A stretch of DNA of 64,000 bases from an uncultured Clostridia bacterium (GTDB lineage: Bacteria > Bacillota > Clostridia > Oscillospirales > Oscillospiraceae). Below the pieces are notes generated by a model. That model was not told the origin of the DNA and ran no database searches. It saw only the letters and a program-made list of their open reading frames with translations. Of this stretch, positions 49,093 to 58,237 are shown in pieces (positions within the stretch are counted from its first letter, which is position 1; each line of letters begins with the position of its first letter). Both the position numbers and the translations under genes were made by a program. The DNA lies in the NCBI GenBank assembly GCA_930990965.1, contig CAKNRQ010000001.1:186001-250000 (forward strand), in the 5' to 3' direction.

Positions 49093-52000
49093 TTATCTTA
49101 CGGTGCTCATGAATCTCATGAACATTGTAGCTGCCTGGGCTCGGGTAGCTGTACCCTGAGGCTCAATGGTTGTATCCGTTATGCCAGTAATCAGGCCTTC
49201 ATCTACCGCCCAACGCATTGCATCAAGAGCATAGCTGCTTATGCTGCTGCGGTCAGTAAACTCAGACAAATCGTCACGACCGCTTACATCGTAGTCATTA
49301 TACTCTGCATAACGGTAAAGTATTGCCGCCAACTGCTCACGGGTAATATTATCGTTGGGCGCAAATTCGGCATCACTCACTCCATTGACTATGCCATTTT
49401 CAGCCGCCCAGGTAACGGCGTCAGCGTACCAGGCTCCGGAAGCTACATCGTCAAAACCGCTGAAGCCGGTCACACGAGGCTCGTCCTCAAGACGGTAAAG
49501 CATTGTGACAACCATGCCGCGAGTAAGGTTACTGTTGGGCGCGAACTGAGTATCGCTCACACCGTCCATCATGCCTTCGGAGTACACGTATGTCACCGCG
49601 TCGTAGAACCAGTCATTTTCATCTACGTCGATAAAGGGTTCATCGGGCTCCTCCGGCTTGTCCTCATCAGAAGGCTTTGAGGGCTTGCCCGGCTGGATAG
49701 GCCAATCAGGCTCATCGGGCTCTTCAGGCTTGTCCACTGTTACAAGTTCAACCTCAGAGAGGTCGCGTATACGCAGGCAGACACCTTCGGGATCCATGTA
49801 AATCACACCTACGGCGCTTATCTCTGCACCTTCCTTAACGAAGGTGGTTATATCAGCGGAGGACTCATCCGAATAACCAATGTAGTTGTTAAACAGCAGT
49901 CGGAAGTCATTTGTGCCGTCAGTAAGAATAACCGAGCTGATTGCCTCTCCTTCTTTAACAACACTCTTGACCGTTCCGCTGACCTTGGACAGCAGACCGC
50001 CGTTCTCCTCATAATTGCTTGCATCGGATATGCCGAGCTCAGCGGGCTCGATAGGATTAACATTACTGTCAATAAGCTCGATGCTTATGCACCTCAGCTC
50101 AGTGTCACCCTGGTACTGATCCCAGGAGCCGGTCACGCGAACTTTCTGACCCACACGGAACGTTCCATCGGTTGTGGCAACGGGATAGATGTTGATACCG
50201 CCGGTTTCGTCCTGTATGTAGATGGTGTCGTAGAAGGCATTCGGCTCTACGTTACCGGCAGTGATGGTGCCCTCTACCGTAAAGACTGTGCCTACAGTAG
50301 TGTTGGCACGGACATCTTCTATATCGCTGACCTCCTGCTCGGTAAGCAAGCCGGAGAGGATATTTGTTATGATGGTCTTGTTTGCGTAGCTGGCATCGCC
50401 GTAATCGTTGCCCTCCGAATTTGCAACCTCAAAATCGCTCATCCAGACAGTTCCACCAACGTAAACTCTGCCTTGTCCGACTGCTTCAGTGGCAAGGGAA
50501 ACAACGTCGCCCTTCTGGATCACCGCATCATTCTCGTTGTACGCATCCCCGGCCGAATGCACCGGCTTATCGTGACCCTGAGATGGATTCTTGGAGTTGA
50601 TGGAATAAGTCGTGTCGTGGCCAAAGACTATCGGTGTACCGTTACCAACGTTTATTGAACACCCAGAATAAGAGCTGTATACTTTGCCACTGCCATCAAG
50701 TCCAGAAAGTGCAGCCTGAACCGCAGCATCAGTGCTTTCGTAATTAAAGTCATCAAAGTAGAGCCTATACTGTTGCCCGCCGTTATTGTTCTGGTCAATC
50801 AGCTCGTCGTCATTGACGCGTATAGTTGAACCGATTCCCTCGAGCAGCTTGTTAATTTGCACATATGTTGTGAAATCACCTGAGCCGTCCTGATAATCGG
50901 CAAGTCCGCAAACAATTGCAGTGCCACCGCCTTTGACGTACTCACCAACCATTTGAACAAATTTGTCAGAAAACAGATTTTCTTCAGATGCTGTTAATCC
51001 GTCACGGCTATACCTGAGAGGAGCACTTATGATAAGCAGTGAAACATCCTCAAGGTCTTCTGCTGTGATACTTTCTCCGAACTGTTTAATAGTTACCTGC
51101 GCGTTCATGCCAGCGGCGAGTTCGGTAAAGTTGCCCATGTTCCCAGAGTAGTAGCCAGTCACATAATCGTTATAATGTGTACCATCAACAAGCACCCTGG
51201 TTACTATGGAGGCATCTGTCACTGTGAGCTGCAACACGCTTGTGAAGGTGTACTCAGTCTCGCCTATTGTCGCGGTCATGGTCACGTTGACTGTAGTCTT
51301 GCCCGCACTTGTGAATGTGTACGGGAAGGTGACAGTGTAAGTATCGCCGGAGGCAATGGGTTCGATAGAGGTTGCTGTGTAGATGTTATTGTTGTCGATG
51401 CTGTACACAACGCTGTTTACGGTCATGTCGCTGCCGGAGTTGTTGTAAAGCTCGCTGGAGATGTTAACCTCCTCGTCCTTTACTACGAGCGCTGTGTCGC
51501 ACTCAGTCTTGGAGATACCGGCGTTGACGCTCTCGCCAGTCCAGACGGGAGCTGTGACGGCAATGTTGCCGTCGGACTGGGTGACACGCAGATAATAGTA
51601 GGAATAGTCATCACTTAGGCTGAACTCGACGGTACCATTACCACCGCTCAGCGTCTTTGTTGCGGCAACCAGGCCGCCATTTACGATAACTTCAACCTTC
51701 ATATCGGCACTGTCGGTAGGATCGCTTATCTGAGCACTGATGCTTATGCTGTCCTGGTCAGGCAGTATGGAGCCCATCGCATTGCCGTTGAGGGAGTAGA
51801 GTATAGAGAGGTCGTTGTCCTCAGTGGCGTAGACACGGTAGTTGGCAATGGCGTCGTAGATGGCCTCCTCAGTGAGGTTATACGCCAGTACGACACTGCG
51901 GGCAGTGTTGGAGTCTCCCCAATTGCCCTTGTGGTTATCCTGGTTGTTCGTCGGTGCAACATGCCAGCCCTTGTCCAGCGCACGTGTGTAGTACTCGTAG

Positions 52001-55000
52001 CTGGGGAAGTAACCGCTCGAACCGATAGCGCCCTCGCCGTTGCCTACTTCAATCAAGGTTATGCGCTGATCGATAACCGGGTCGTAGAACGCGAAATCCT
52101 GGAAGTCGCCAAAGGTCGTTCCCGGATGATTGAACTGGGACAGGGATTCAGTAACTTCCTTGAGTTTATCGTAATAGTTCTGGTAACCCTCGGTGCCGCC
52201 TGACTTGTTGCCGAATTCGCTGTTGCTTCGGCTCTCGAAGCCCGGTGTGTTGAAGGTGTTGATATGACCAAAACCGTCAGACCACGTCATTTCAAAGCCG
52301 TAGATACCGACAAAGTCATCATCCGTCACAGCAGCGGCGGCGTCATGACCCTGCTTCCACTCGCTGCTCACGCCGCTGAGGTCAGCGCCCAAGTCAACAC
52401 TCTCATCGCTCTCGTTGTCGAAGGAGTTTGAGTGGTCGGTGACGGCAAGGAAGTCTAGGTTGTCAACCTGCGTGGCGTGCTGGAAAGCCTCGGTCACACT
52501 GCCCGCACCGTCGGAGATGTTGGTGTGGGAATGCAGCTGGCCGAAGTAGAGCTGATAGCCGTCTAGAGAAACGGGTGATGTGTAAGTGAAGGTGTATACT
52601 TCTCCTATTTGCTCCTCGGTACCAGTGGACACGTCAGCAGGCAAAACTGCAATAGCCTTTATGACGAGTGGTTTACCACTCGTCGGCTCAGGTACCTGAG
52701 CCGAACCCACCGTTAGTTCGCCGCTGTACAGTTTGCTGTCCTTGGTCGGCTCTTTGCCGTCGGTAGTATAATAAATCGCAGCTCCTTCCATTGTGGTCAG
52801 CTCAATGGTGTCACCGCTCTCAACGGACGCACCGCTCACTGGTGCTGCACGGACTTCAAGCCCCTCGGGCTTATCATCAGGAGTCGGACGTTCAACTATG
52901 GCAAAAGCTATGGCTGTCTTTTCACCATCACGTGTAGTCCAGTCATCATACTCATCGTCCCAGAACATATAGGCCCCGCGAACAGCATTCTTGACGTAGT
53001 ACTGACCATCGGTTTCAGCCGGCTCAAGAACCCATGTTTCGTTATCACCGGCCCCGGGGTACATACTGGAATAACTGCCCGCCATGCTTATAGTCTTGCC
53101 GTCAGATGTAGCGAAGGTCCATCCGCTCGCATCTCCATCAACCGTCCACACTTCAGTGTCGTTATATCCAGATATCTCGCCTTCAGATATGGTTACTTTA
53201 ACTCCGATGGGATAGTAGCTGTTCTTAGTAGTAGCAGACAGCGCCATGTTATTTGACGGTGCATATATTACTACGCTGTCACCGGCTTTAAACGGATTTT
53301 CTGACGGTTCCGGAATGTCGCCGGCCACTTTATAGAACTTGAGCGCAAACATACCCTCACTGCCGGAGGCAATATTGTAGTAAGCACTCCAATTGTTGTT
53401 GCTGGCATACCACTCAATATATGCGTCGCGAACTGTGTTCTTTACGTACCATGTTCCGTCAGCAGCTTCTTCAAGCACCCACTTGTCGTTCTTCTCGCCG
53501 AGCGGCATACTCGAATAGCTGTCGCCCATACCGAGCTTCTGGCCGTTGTAACTAAACGACCATGTGCCGTCTTTATTATCAATTACTGTCCAAACGTCCG
53601 CAGCAGTGTAGCCGCTCAATGTGCCGTCAGACGCAGCTGTTACGTCCGTACCCTTGTTGTAGTGCCCGTCATAATTAGTAGACAGCGCCTTGTTGTACGC
53701 CGGAGCGTAGATAACAACGTTGTCGCCGTCCGCGATGGGCAGCGTCGGCTCCGGATCGGGGGCGTCGCCGGCGACCTTGATAAACTGCATTGCGAAGGAC
53801 GCTTCTTTTCCAGAGCTATAGCTATAAGTTGTGAACTCGTCCGTGCTGCCGTACTTCGTGTACTGCACATAGGTTTCACGACCAACGTTGATTATATAGA
53901 AGCATCCGTCGGTCGCCGCCGCTTCGATTTTCCACGTGTCGTTTTTATCGTTAAGCGGCAGGCTGTTGTTGGTATCATTAATGGATATTTTGTCATCGCC
54001 ATTGCTGAAGGTGTAGTTTCCATCCGCGTCAACAGCGACATCCCAAATGAGGTCGTCCACTACGCTGCCGCTTATCTGGCCATTCTCAACGTTAATAGCC
54101 TTGGCGGCCCTGTAGTATGTGGACACGCTGTTTGCGGACATCGCCAGGCCGCTGCCTGGGTTATAGATAATAACCCTATCCCCGTCAGCAATCGGCGCAG
54201 CAGCTGCAGCCTTGATGGTGTACGTCAGCGTCTGCACCGCGCTGGACACGCCGTCCTTTTCGGCTATGGCCTTGAGCGTTACAGTGGCACCCGCTTCACC
54301 GTTTATTACGGGCTTGGCTGTATCGCTGTACACCTTGCTACTCGTCGTCGGGTCAGTCCCGTCCAGCGTGTAGTAGATGCTCGCACCTGTGGTAGCGCAG
54401 GTCAGAGTGATCTCAGTGCCGCTCGCAACGGCACCAGCCTGAGGCGAAGCCTTAGGCGCGGCAACGATGACCTCGCTGGAACCACCTTCGAGCTTGTAGA
54501 GCGTAAACTCGGAAGGATAGCCGTTTTGGTTGCCATTGACTGTAGTTGTTTTGTATGCGCGGAATTTGCTTTCTGAACTTTGGTTGCTTGCGAGAACGAC
54601 TGTGTCGCTATCCTGACCAGAGAACGTGAACTTGCCGTTATTAAAAGACCAGGCCCAGTCGTAATCGCCCTGCTCAATTCCGTTGTTGTTGCCGCCTTTG
54701 GGAGCAACAGAGACACCATTAGCGTCAGTCAGAGTGACGGAGTCGCCAGTAACTGTAAGTGTCCATACCGCATCAGTTGCTGCATTTGCAGCTTCAACCG
54801 CAGTAACCCATGATCCGTCAAGAACGCCTGGCGCATAGCTTGTGTCTGTCACCATATAATACTGACCTGTCGTAAACTGGTCAGCCGACGTGACTTGCGT
54901 CCACGTTGTCTCATCTCCGCTGCCTGCCGCGCCTGAACTTGGTGCTGAGCCTATAAGCAGTGTAAGACACAGCATCAGGGCAAGCACAAGAGCAAGTGCG

Positions 55001-55032
55001 CGATGAGCACTTTTCCTTGTTTTTGCTTCCAA
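49093..55032 (-). CDS. Giant S-layer-anchored CehA/McbA-type PHP metallohydrolase
   Basis: This 1979-residue exported protein starts with a signal peptide (ALALVLALMLCLTLLIGSA). A chitobiase-type Ig domain (PKASPQAGAVASGTEITLTC) follows. Three ~145-residue repeats come next, each starting near DGDxVVIYAPxxxxAL (about residues 285, 430 and 580), and then a second chitobiase-like domain. The PHP domain begins near 830 with YFGQLHSHTNISDGAG, AVTDHSNS and, at its end, NNQDNHKG (metal-binding His/Asp). After it come a CARDB-like domain, a glutamine-amidotransferase-like module (DVSLLIISAPLRYS), an OB-fold domain (TVGTVFTVEGTITAGN), a Pro/Glu linker and three SLH domains at the end. Surface hydrolysis of a phosphoester or nucleic acid is plausible. 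Start TTG, AGGAGGG upstream. Confidence 0.85.
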   Translation of the reverse strand: MEAKTRKSAHRALALVLALMLCLTLLIGSAPSSGAAGSGDETTWTQVTSADQFTTGQYYMVTDTSYAPGVLDGSWVTAVEAANAATDAVWTLTVTGDSVTLTDANGVSVAPKGGNNNGIEQGDYDWAWSFNNGKFTFSGQDSDTVVLASNQSSESKFRAYKTTTVNGNQNGYPSEFTLYKLEGGSSEVIVAAPKASPQAGAVASGTEITLTCATTGASIYYTLDGTDPTTSSKVYSDTAKPVINGEAGATVTLKAIAEKDGVSSAVQTLTYTIKAAAAAPIADGDRVIIYNPGSGLAMSANSVSTYYRAAKAINVENGQISGSVVDDLIWDVAVDADGNYTFSNGDDKISINDTNNSLPLNDKNDTWKIEAAATDGCFYIINVGRETYVQYTKYGSTDEFTTYSYSSGKEASFAMQFIKVAGDAPDPEPTLPIADGDNVVIYAPAYNKALSTNYDGHYNKGTDVTAASDGTLSGYTAADVWTVIDNKDGTWSFSYNGQKLGMGDSYSSMPLGEKNDKWVLEEAADGTWYVKNTVRDAYIEWYASNNNWSAYYNIASGSEGMFALKFYKVAGDIPEPSENPFKAGDSVVIYAPSNNMALSATTKNSYYPIGVKVTISEGEISGYNDTEVWTVDGDASGWTFATSDGKTISMAGSYSSMYPGAGDNETWVLEPAETDGQYYVKNAVRGAYMFWDDEYDDWTTRDGEKTAIAFAIVERPTPDDKPEGLEVRAAPVSGASVESGDTIELTTMEGAAIYYTTDGKEPTKDSKLYSGELTVGSAQVPEPTSGKPLVIKAIAVLPADVSTGTEEQIGEVYTFTYTSPVSLDGYQLYFGQLHSHTNISDGAGSVTEAFQHATQVDNLDFLAVTDHSNSFDNESDESVDLGADLSGVSSEWKQGHDAAAAVTDDDFVGIYGFEMTWSDGFGHINTFNTPGFESRSNSEFGNKSGGTEGYQNYYDKLKEVTESLSQFNHPGTTFGDFQDFAFYDPVIDQRITLIEVGNGEGAIGSSGYFPSYEYYTRALDKGWHVAPTNNQDNHKGNWGDSNTARSVVLAYNLTEEAIYDAIANYRVYATEDNDLSILYSLNGNAMGSILPDQDSISISAQISDPTDSADMKVEVIVNGGLVAATKTLSGGNGTVEFSLSDDYSYYYLRVTQSDGNIAVTAPVWTGESVNAGISKTECDTALVVKDEEVNISSELYNNSGSDMTVNSVVYSIDNNNIYTATSIEPIASGDTYTVTFPYTFTSAGKTTVNVTMTATIGETEYTFTSVLQLTVTDASIVTRVLVDGTHYNDYVTGYYSGNMGNFTELAAGMNAQVTIKQFGESITAEDLEDVSLLIISAPLRYSRDGLTASEENLFSDKFVQMVGEYVKGGGTAIVCGLADYQDGSGDFTTYVQINKLLEGIGSTIRVNDDELIDQNNNGGQQYRLYFDDFNYESTDAAVQAALSGLDGSGKVYSSYSGCSINVGNGTPIVFGHDTTYSINSKNPSQGHDKPVHSAGDAYNENDAVIQKGDVVSLATEAVGQGRVYVGGTVWMSDFEVANSEGNDYGDASYANKTIITNILSGLLTEQEVSDIEDVRANTTVGTVFTVEGTITAGNVEPNAFYDTIYIQDETGGINIYPVATTDGTFRVGQKVRVTGSWDQYQGDTELRCISIELIDSNVNPIEPAELGISDASNYEENGGLLSKVSGTVKSVVKEGEAISSVILTDGTNDFRLLFNNYIGYSDESSADITTFVKEGAEISAVGVIYMDPEGVCLRIRDLSEVELVTVDKPEEPDEPDWPIQPGKPSKPSDEDKPEEPDEPFIDVDENDWFYDAVTYVYSEGMMDGVSDTQFAPNSNLTRGMVVTMLYRLEDEPRVTGFSGFDDVASGAWYADAVTWAAENGIVNGVSDAEFAPNDNITREQLAAILYRYAEYNDYDVSGRDDLSEFTDRSSISSYALDAMRWAVDEGLITGITDTTIEPQGTATRAQAATMFMRFMSTVR

Positions 55033-55075
55033 AACTTTTCCCTCCTGTTCTTTATTTTGCAGCTTTCAATTTATC

Positions 55076-56233
55076 TCAAGCCGATGCGCGTTTGGCGCGA
55101 GACATTATGCTCGCACTTATCGCCGCTACCAGCGGAGTTGTCAGCAGGATTCCCATGGAACCCGCCACGCTTTGAAGTATCTCAATGCAGATGAAATCCG
55201 TATTTATGAGCTGTGTAAAAGGTATATCGTACACCTGAACAAGTATGAGGGTGTTAAGTGAAGAACCAGCAAAAGCAAGTATAAGCGTGTTTGCCATAGT
55301 GCCCATTGCATCACGGCCAATATTCATGCCGGATTTAAAGAGCTCACGCGCGTTGAGCTTCGGGTTGCGCTCATGCAGTTCCCAGATTGAACTGGCTATG
55401 TTCATTGAGGTGTCCATGACCGCGCCCAAAGCAGCTATGAGCACTCCGCAGACGAGCAAACCGGATATCTTTAGTCCCTTCTCCGCGCCGTAAAGCAGCA
55501 GGTTTTCAGCCTCCGACATATTGAATCCATTCAGAGGCGTTATTGCTCCCACGATACTTGCGAAAAGCCCCGCTGCGGCCACCCCGCCGATGCAGCCCAG
55601 GACAGCACACAGTGCCTTCTTTGTAAATCCGTCAAGCAAAATCAAGCAGCCGGCAGTAGTCACGGCGCATATGCCGATTGTCAGCCATATGCCCGACCAA
55701 CCGCGTATTAACCCTGGTATCAGTAAGAACCAAATACACGCCAACGTGAACACAAGTCCCAGGAGTGCGCGTATGCCCTTCCAGCCGCCGAGTAAGGCCA
55801 GCACGGCGCAGAAAACGAGCAGCGCTATACCGATAACAAGACCACGGTCATAGTTGAACATGCTCGCATAATAGCTGCCGTCCTCGCGCGTTATTAGACG
55901 CACAATTACTCTGTCCCCTTCGGAGACGTCAACGTTGAACAGCGCGCTCATATAATTCGTCAGCGTGAGTATTTCGTCCTTGTGCACACCAGAGAGTATG
56001 CGTATTTCGAGCTCCTGTGTACCGATTCGCCGTCCCTCGGAGTTTTCATTGTCAACGACAGCATCGTCACTAAGCACAGCCGTTACCTTTGCCGGAACAA
56101 ACACAAGTTGGCTGGCTGCGGTTTCAACATCGTCATCCGAACTTGAAAGCCATACCGCCGCACCGACAAGCAACGCCAGCAAGACTAATACAACAGAGAC
56201 CCTGAGCACAATTTTACCGTTCACCCGTTTCAA
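55076..56233 (-). CDS. YibE/F-family membrane protein
   Basis: This 385-residue protein has an N-terminal helix, an extracytoplasmic OB-like domain (~45-130: VPAKVTAVLSDDAVVD, EILTLTNYMS) and about seven further helices with the family stretch LGGWKGIRALLGLVFTLACIWFLLIPG and TGKA-like MDTSMNIASS. YibE/F proteins are widespread in Firmicutes with no settled role; transport is often proposed. The start is TTG at 56233 with GGAGG upstream. The SLH gene follows at 43 bases and is probably co-transcribed from 56269-56297. Confidence 0.88.
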   Translation of the reverse strand: MKRVNGKIVLRVSVVLVLLALLVGAAVWLSSSDDDVETAASQLVFVPAKVTAVLSDDAVVDNENSEGRRIGTQELEIRILSGVHKDEILTLTNYMSALFNVDVSEGDRVIVRLITREDGSYYASMFNYDRGLVIGIALLVFCAVLALLGGWKGIRALLGLVFTLACIWFLLIPGLIRGWSGIWLTIGICAVTTAGCLILLDGFTKKALCAVLGCIGGVAAAGLFASIVGAITPLNGFNMSEAENLLLYGAEKGLKISGLLVCGVLIAALGAVMDTSMNIASSIWELHERNPKLNARELFKSGMNIGRDAMGTMANTLILAFAGSSLNTLILVQVYDIPFTQLINTDFICIEILQSVAGSMGILLTTPLVAAISASIMSRAKRASA

Positions 56234-56268
56234 TCGTCTGCCTCCAATGGAGTTAAAATCTATTTTTT

Positions 56269-56297
56269 ATTATAGACTAGCTTTGTTCACTTGTCTA
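56269..56297 (-). promoter_or_regulatory. Promoter of the YibE/F-SLH cargo unit
   Basis: TAGACA (56292-56297), a 17-base spacer and TATAAT (56269-56274), about 35 bases upstream of the YibE/F start. Confidence 0.65.
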
Positions 56298-56396
56298 CAT
56301 TAAGTTTGTGTAAAATACACATTCGGTTGCGGTTAATTGTCAATCCATTTGTTGCAATAAATAAAATGTTACTATACCAATAACAAACACACTCTC

Positions 56397-56500
56397 TTGC
56401 GCAGGGTAGTAGGTTTGTGGTAAAATAAATTAAATATAGCGCCCGCTTATCACCGGTAGTTTGGAGGGATACCGGCGGTAGGCGGGAGTTGTTTTGTTAT
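56397..56500 (+). ncRNA. Candidate structured small RNA at the cargo/array boundary
   Basis: In the 314-base gap between YibE/F and the array, a plus-strand promoter (TTGCGC 56397-56402, 18 bases, TAAAAT 56421-56426) precedes a two-part stem-loop. The outer stem is CCCGCTTA with TAGGCGGG (56442-56449 with 56479-56486) and the inner stem CCGGTA with TACCGG (56453-56458 with 56470-56475). The apical loop is GTTTGGAGGGA, and T-rich AGTTGTTTTGTT follows. No family was recognised. A 9-codon ATG frame starts at 56499 but has no support. Confidence 0.4.
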
Positions 56501-56547
56501 GAAAAAATTAAGTATTAAATTCTTATGAACGAATGCGGAGTCAAATC

Positions 56548-57126
56548 TTACCCCAGCACCACATAGTCTATAATCGTATAGTCTGAAGGCAGGTCACTCA
56601 CGGTGAACGAATTATCACTTAAAGAAAGTATTAATCTGTCGTTCGAATATGAACTTGGGTACAGAGGAATAACAGTGTTAAATCCGCCTTTCATGGCCAT
56701 CCCTGTGCCAATCTGATCTATTGGCGGGAAAACCCAAGCCGCCACGAAAACTATAGCAGGAGTTGAGATAAGTCCTATAGTTACATCTTCGCCCCGAGAA
56801 GACGTTTCTCCCTGAGCAATAATTTTTACACCATCACCCGTGAAGGTACCCGCAACGTTGAAGATGCTGACACCACTACGGATATTGCTCGCCTGTAAGT
56901 CAGAATCACCAAGCACTGTTTGAGCGCCGGATAAATACTGTCCTGCGGCTATCGTCTGATTATTTATCCCGGGAGTAATTGTTTGGGCGCTGCGGGTCGG
57001 CATGCTTCCATTTACGATCTCGCCAGACTCATTAATCATCTGCTTTCCACTAAGCAAGTCGGACGAACTGGCCGGGTTAGAAAGCTCGGGTAAGTCTTTT
57101 CCGCTATTCGGAGGGTTTATTATCAT
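56548..57126 (-). CDS. Array protein A: phage tail/receptor-binding-like protein
   Basis: This 192-residue protein begins MIINPPNSGKDLPEL. It contains the repeat common in tail and fibre proteins of Firmicutes phages (SGKQMINESGEIVNG, TITPGINNQTIAAGQYLSGAQTV, ASNIRSGVSIFNVAGTF). The C-terminal ~80 residues are unrecognised. The ATG at 57126 lies 9 bases past an AGGAGG that sits inside a hairpin (57128-57157). Leader A precedes it. Last gene of the four-unit array. Confidence 0.75.
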   Translation of the reverse strand: MIINPPNSGKDLPELSNPASSSDLLSGKQMINESGEIVNGSMPTRSAQTITPGINNQTIAAGQYLSGAQTVLGDSDLQASNIRSGVSIFNVAGTFTGDGVKIIAQGETSSRGEDVTIGLISTPAIVFVAAWVFPPIDQIGTGMAMKGGFNTVIPLYPSSYSNDRLILSLSDNSFTVSDLPSDYTIIDYVVLG

Positions 57127-57168
57127 TCCCAGCACCTCCTTTGTATCAGATGCTGGGTGGCTGTTAGG

Positions 57169-57204
57169 TCAGCCCCCCGCTTTAATTCGATAAAGTTTGG
57201 CCAT
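57169..57204 (-). CDS. Leader ORF A with a G6 tract
   Basis: This 11-codon frame (MAKLYRIKAGG) follows the strong site GGAGG 10 bases upstream. The six-G tract (57173-57178) is directly before the TGA at 57169. With 5 or 8 Gs the frame would extend through the hairpin at 57128-57157 and end with TGA overlapping the gene A start. Confidence 0.6.
   Translation of the reverse strand: MAKLYRIKAGG
57173..57178 (-). repeat. G6 tract in leader A
   Basis: Six consecutive Gs on the coding strand sit at the position equivalent to the longer tracts in leaders B and D. Confidence 0.6.
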
Positions 57205-57222
57205 ATTGAGTAAACCTCCGTG

Positions 57223-57576
57223 TTAGTCATAAAATCTTATCTGCCCCGGTCCGTTTATAATAAAAGGTGTCGGCAGCTGCGTCCAGTTATCCGCATAATT
57301 GGGCGGTTCATCAAACAGCTGCACAATCTCGCCGCTTACTTCCAAGCTAGCATTGTGCATATCCATGTGAGACTGGCATACAACAACTATCATCGATCCC
57401 TTTTCTATACCAGACGGCAAGTCAGGCTGATATTCAATCGCACTATCCAAATCCCATGAAACGAGTTTACCGTCTGTGGCAAAGTAAGCGTCTGCCTTAT
57501 ATGGGTAACGTATTCTAACAGAATCAAGTGGTATCAGTTCCTTGCTACCCCCGCTAATCGGTGAATTCACAATCAC
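57223..57576 (-). CDS. Array protein B, MIVN-type
   Basis: This 117-residue protein begins MIVNSPISGGSKELIPL, sharing the MI[IVF]N...GG start with the other array proteins; the rest (YKADAYFATDGKLVSWDLDSAIEYQPDLPSG) is unrecognised. The start is GTG at 57576 after AAAGGCGG, in a small GAAA-loop hairpin (57586-57599). Leader B precedes it and leader A follows. Confidence 0.65.
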   Translation of the reverse strand: MIVNSPISGGSKELIPLDSVRIRYPYKADAYFATDGKLVSWDLDSAIEYQPDLPSGIEKGSMIVVVCQSHMDMHNASLEVSGEIVQLFDEPPNYADNWTQLPTPFIINGPGQIRFYD

Positions 57577-57607
57577 TTATCGTCACCGCCTTTCGGCAGT
57601 TTTACGA

Positions 57608-57652
57608 TTAGAGAGCCCCCCCCCCCCGCTTTACTGTGCTAAAGTTTGTCAT
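57608..57652 (-). CDS. Leader ORF B with a G12 tract
   Basis: This frame of 14 codons (MTNFSTVKRGGGAL) has GGAGG nine bases upstream and stops at TAA 57608. With 13 (or 10) Gs it would read LIVKLPKGGDDK and stop at a TGA overlapping the GTG of gene B. Confidence 0.6.
   Translation of the reverse strand: MTNFSTVKRGGGAL
57616..57627 (-). repeat. G12 tract in leader B
   Basis: Twelve consecutive Gs on the coding strand; the longest homopolymer I found in the window. Confidence 0.9.
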
Positions 57653-57675
57653 AATATACAACCTCCATATTTCAC

Positions 57676-57711
57676 TTGACATTTAAATATATGTACGCTA
57701 TCATGTACATA
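57676..57711 (+). promoter_or_regulatory. Promoter and operator of the toxin-antitoxin pair
   Basis: TTGACA (57676-57681), 17 bases and TATCAT (57699-57704). A dyad TATGTAC-N8-GTACATA (57690-57711) covers the -10, the position expected for YefM-type autorepression. Confidence 0.7.
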
Positions 57712-57716
57712 AGGAG

Positions 57717-57977
57717 ATGATTGAATTGACGAATACAAACATCACCAACTTCCGAAAAAACCTTTTCGAATATGTAGACCAGGCAGTCACTTACGGCGAC
57801 GTAGTGAATATTGCTACCAAGCACGGCAACGCCGTTATGATGTCCGAGGAAGACTACAACGGCCTGATAGAGACACTGAATCTCACTTCTATACCTGGTA
57901 TGACCGAGCGTCTGCACAAGGCTGCAGCTGAACCAATCGAGGAATGCGCAAAGTATGACCCCGATGAGGAATGGTAA
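57717..57977 (+). CDS. yefM: YefM/Phd-family antitoxin
   Basis: This 86-residue antitoxin begins TNTNITNFRKNLFEYVDQAVTYGDVVNIATKHGNAVMMSEEDYNGL, the DNA-binding and dimer part. A disordered acidic tail ending ECAKYDPDEEW follows and would wrap the toxin. AAGGAG directly abuts the ATG at 57717, so a TTG 12 bases later may be the true start. It overlaps the toxin start by one base (TAATG). On the plus strand inside the minus-strand array. Confidence 0.9.
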   Translation: MIELTNTNITNFRKNLFEYVDQAVTYGDVVNIATKHGNAVMMSEEDYNGLIETLNLTSIPGMTERLHKAAAEPIEECAKYDPDEEW

Positions 57978-58237
57978 TGTACGAAATAGTCTTCACCAAG
58001 CAGGCTCAGAAAGACAAAAAGCTTCTCAAGCAGGCCGGGCTGGATAAGCGGGCTAAAGCACTGCTGGATGTAATAGCGGAAAACCCATTCAAGAATCCGC
58101 CTCGCTATGAGAAACTAGTGGGTGATTTAGCTGGTTACTATTCCCGCCGCATCAATGTCCAGCACCGGCTTGTCTATCAGGTTTACGAAGAATTGAAAAC
58201 CGTCAAAGTCCTCAGTATGTGGACGCATTATGAATGA
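57977..58237 (+). CDS. yoeB: YoeB/Txe-family mRNA endoribonuclease toxin
   Basis: This 86-residue RelE-fold toxin (YEIVFTKQAQKDKKLLKQAGLDKRAKALLDVIAENPF, PPRYEKLVGDLAGYYSRRINVQHRLVYQV, ending LSMWTHYE) carries the expected basic core and C-terminal aromatic/His tail. It would cleave mRNA at the ribosome when not bound by the antitoxin. The ATG at 57977 follows GAGGAATGGTA. In a phage array it may stabilise the element or counter other phages. Confidence 0.9.
   Translation: MYEIVFTKQAQKDKKLLKQAGLDKRAKALLDVIAENPFKNPPRYEKLVGDLAGYYSRRINVQHRLVYQVYEELKTVKVLSMWTHYE

Noticed and set aside
56499-56528. Nine-codon plus-strand frame MKKLSIKFL
   Set aside because: It is too short and directly follows a terminator-like stem; it may be chance.
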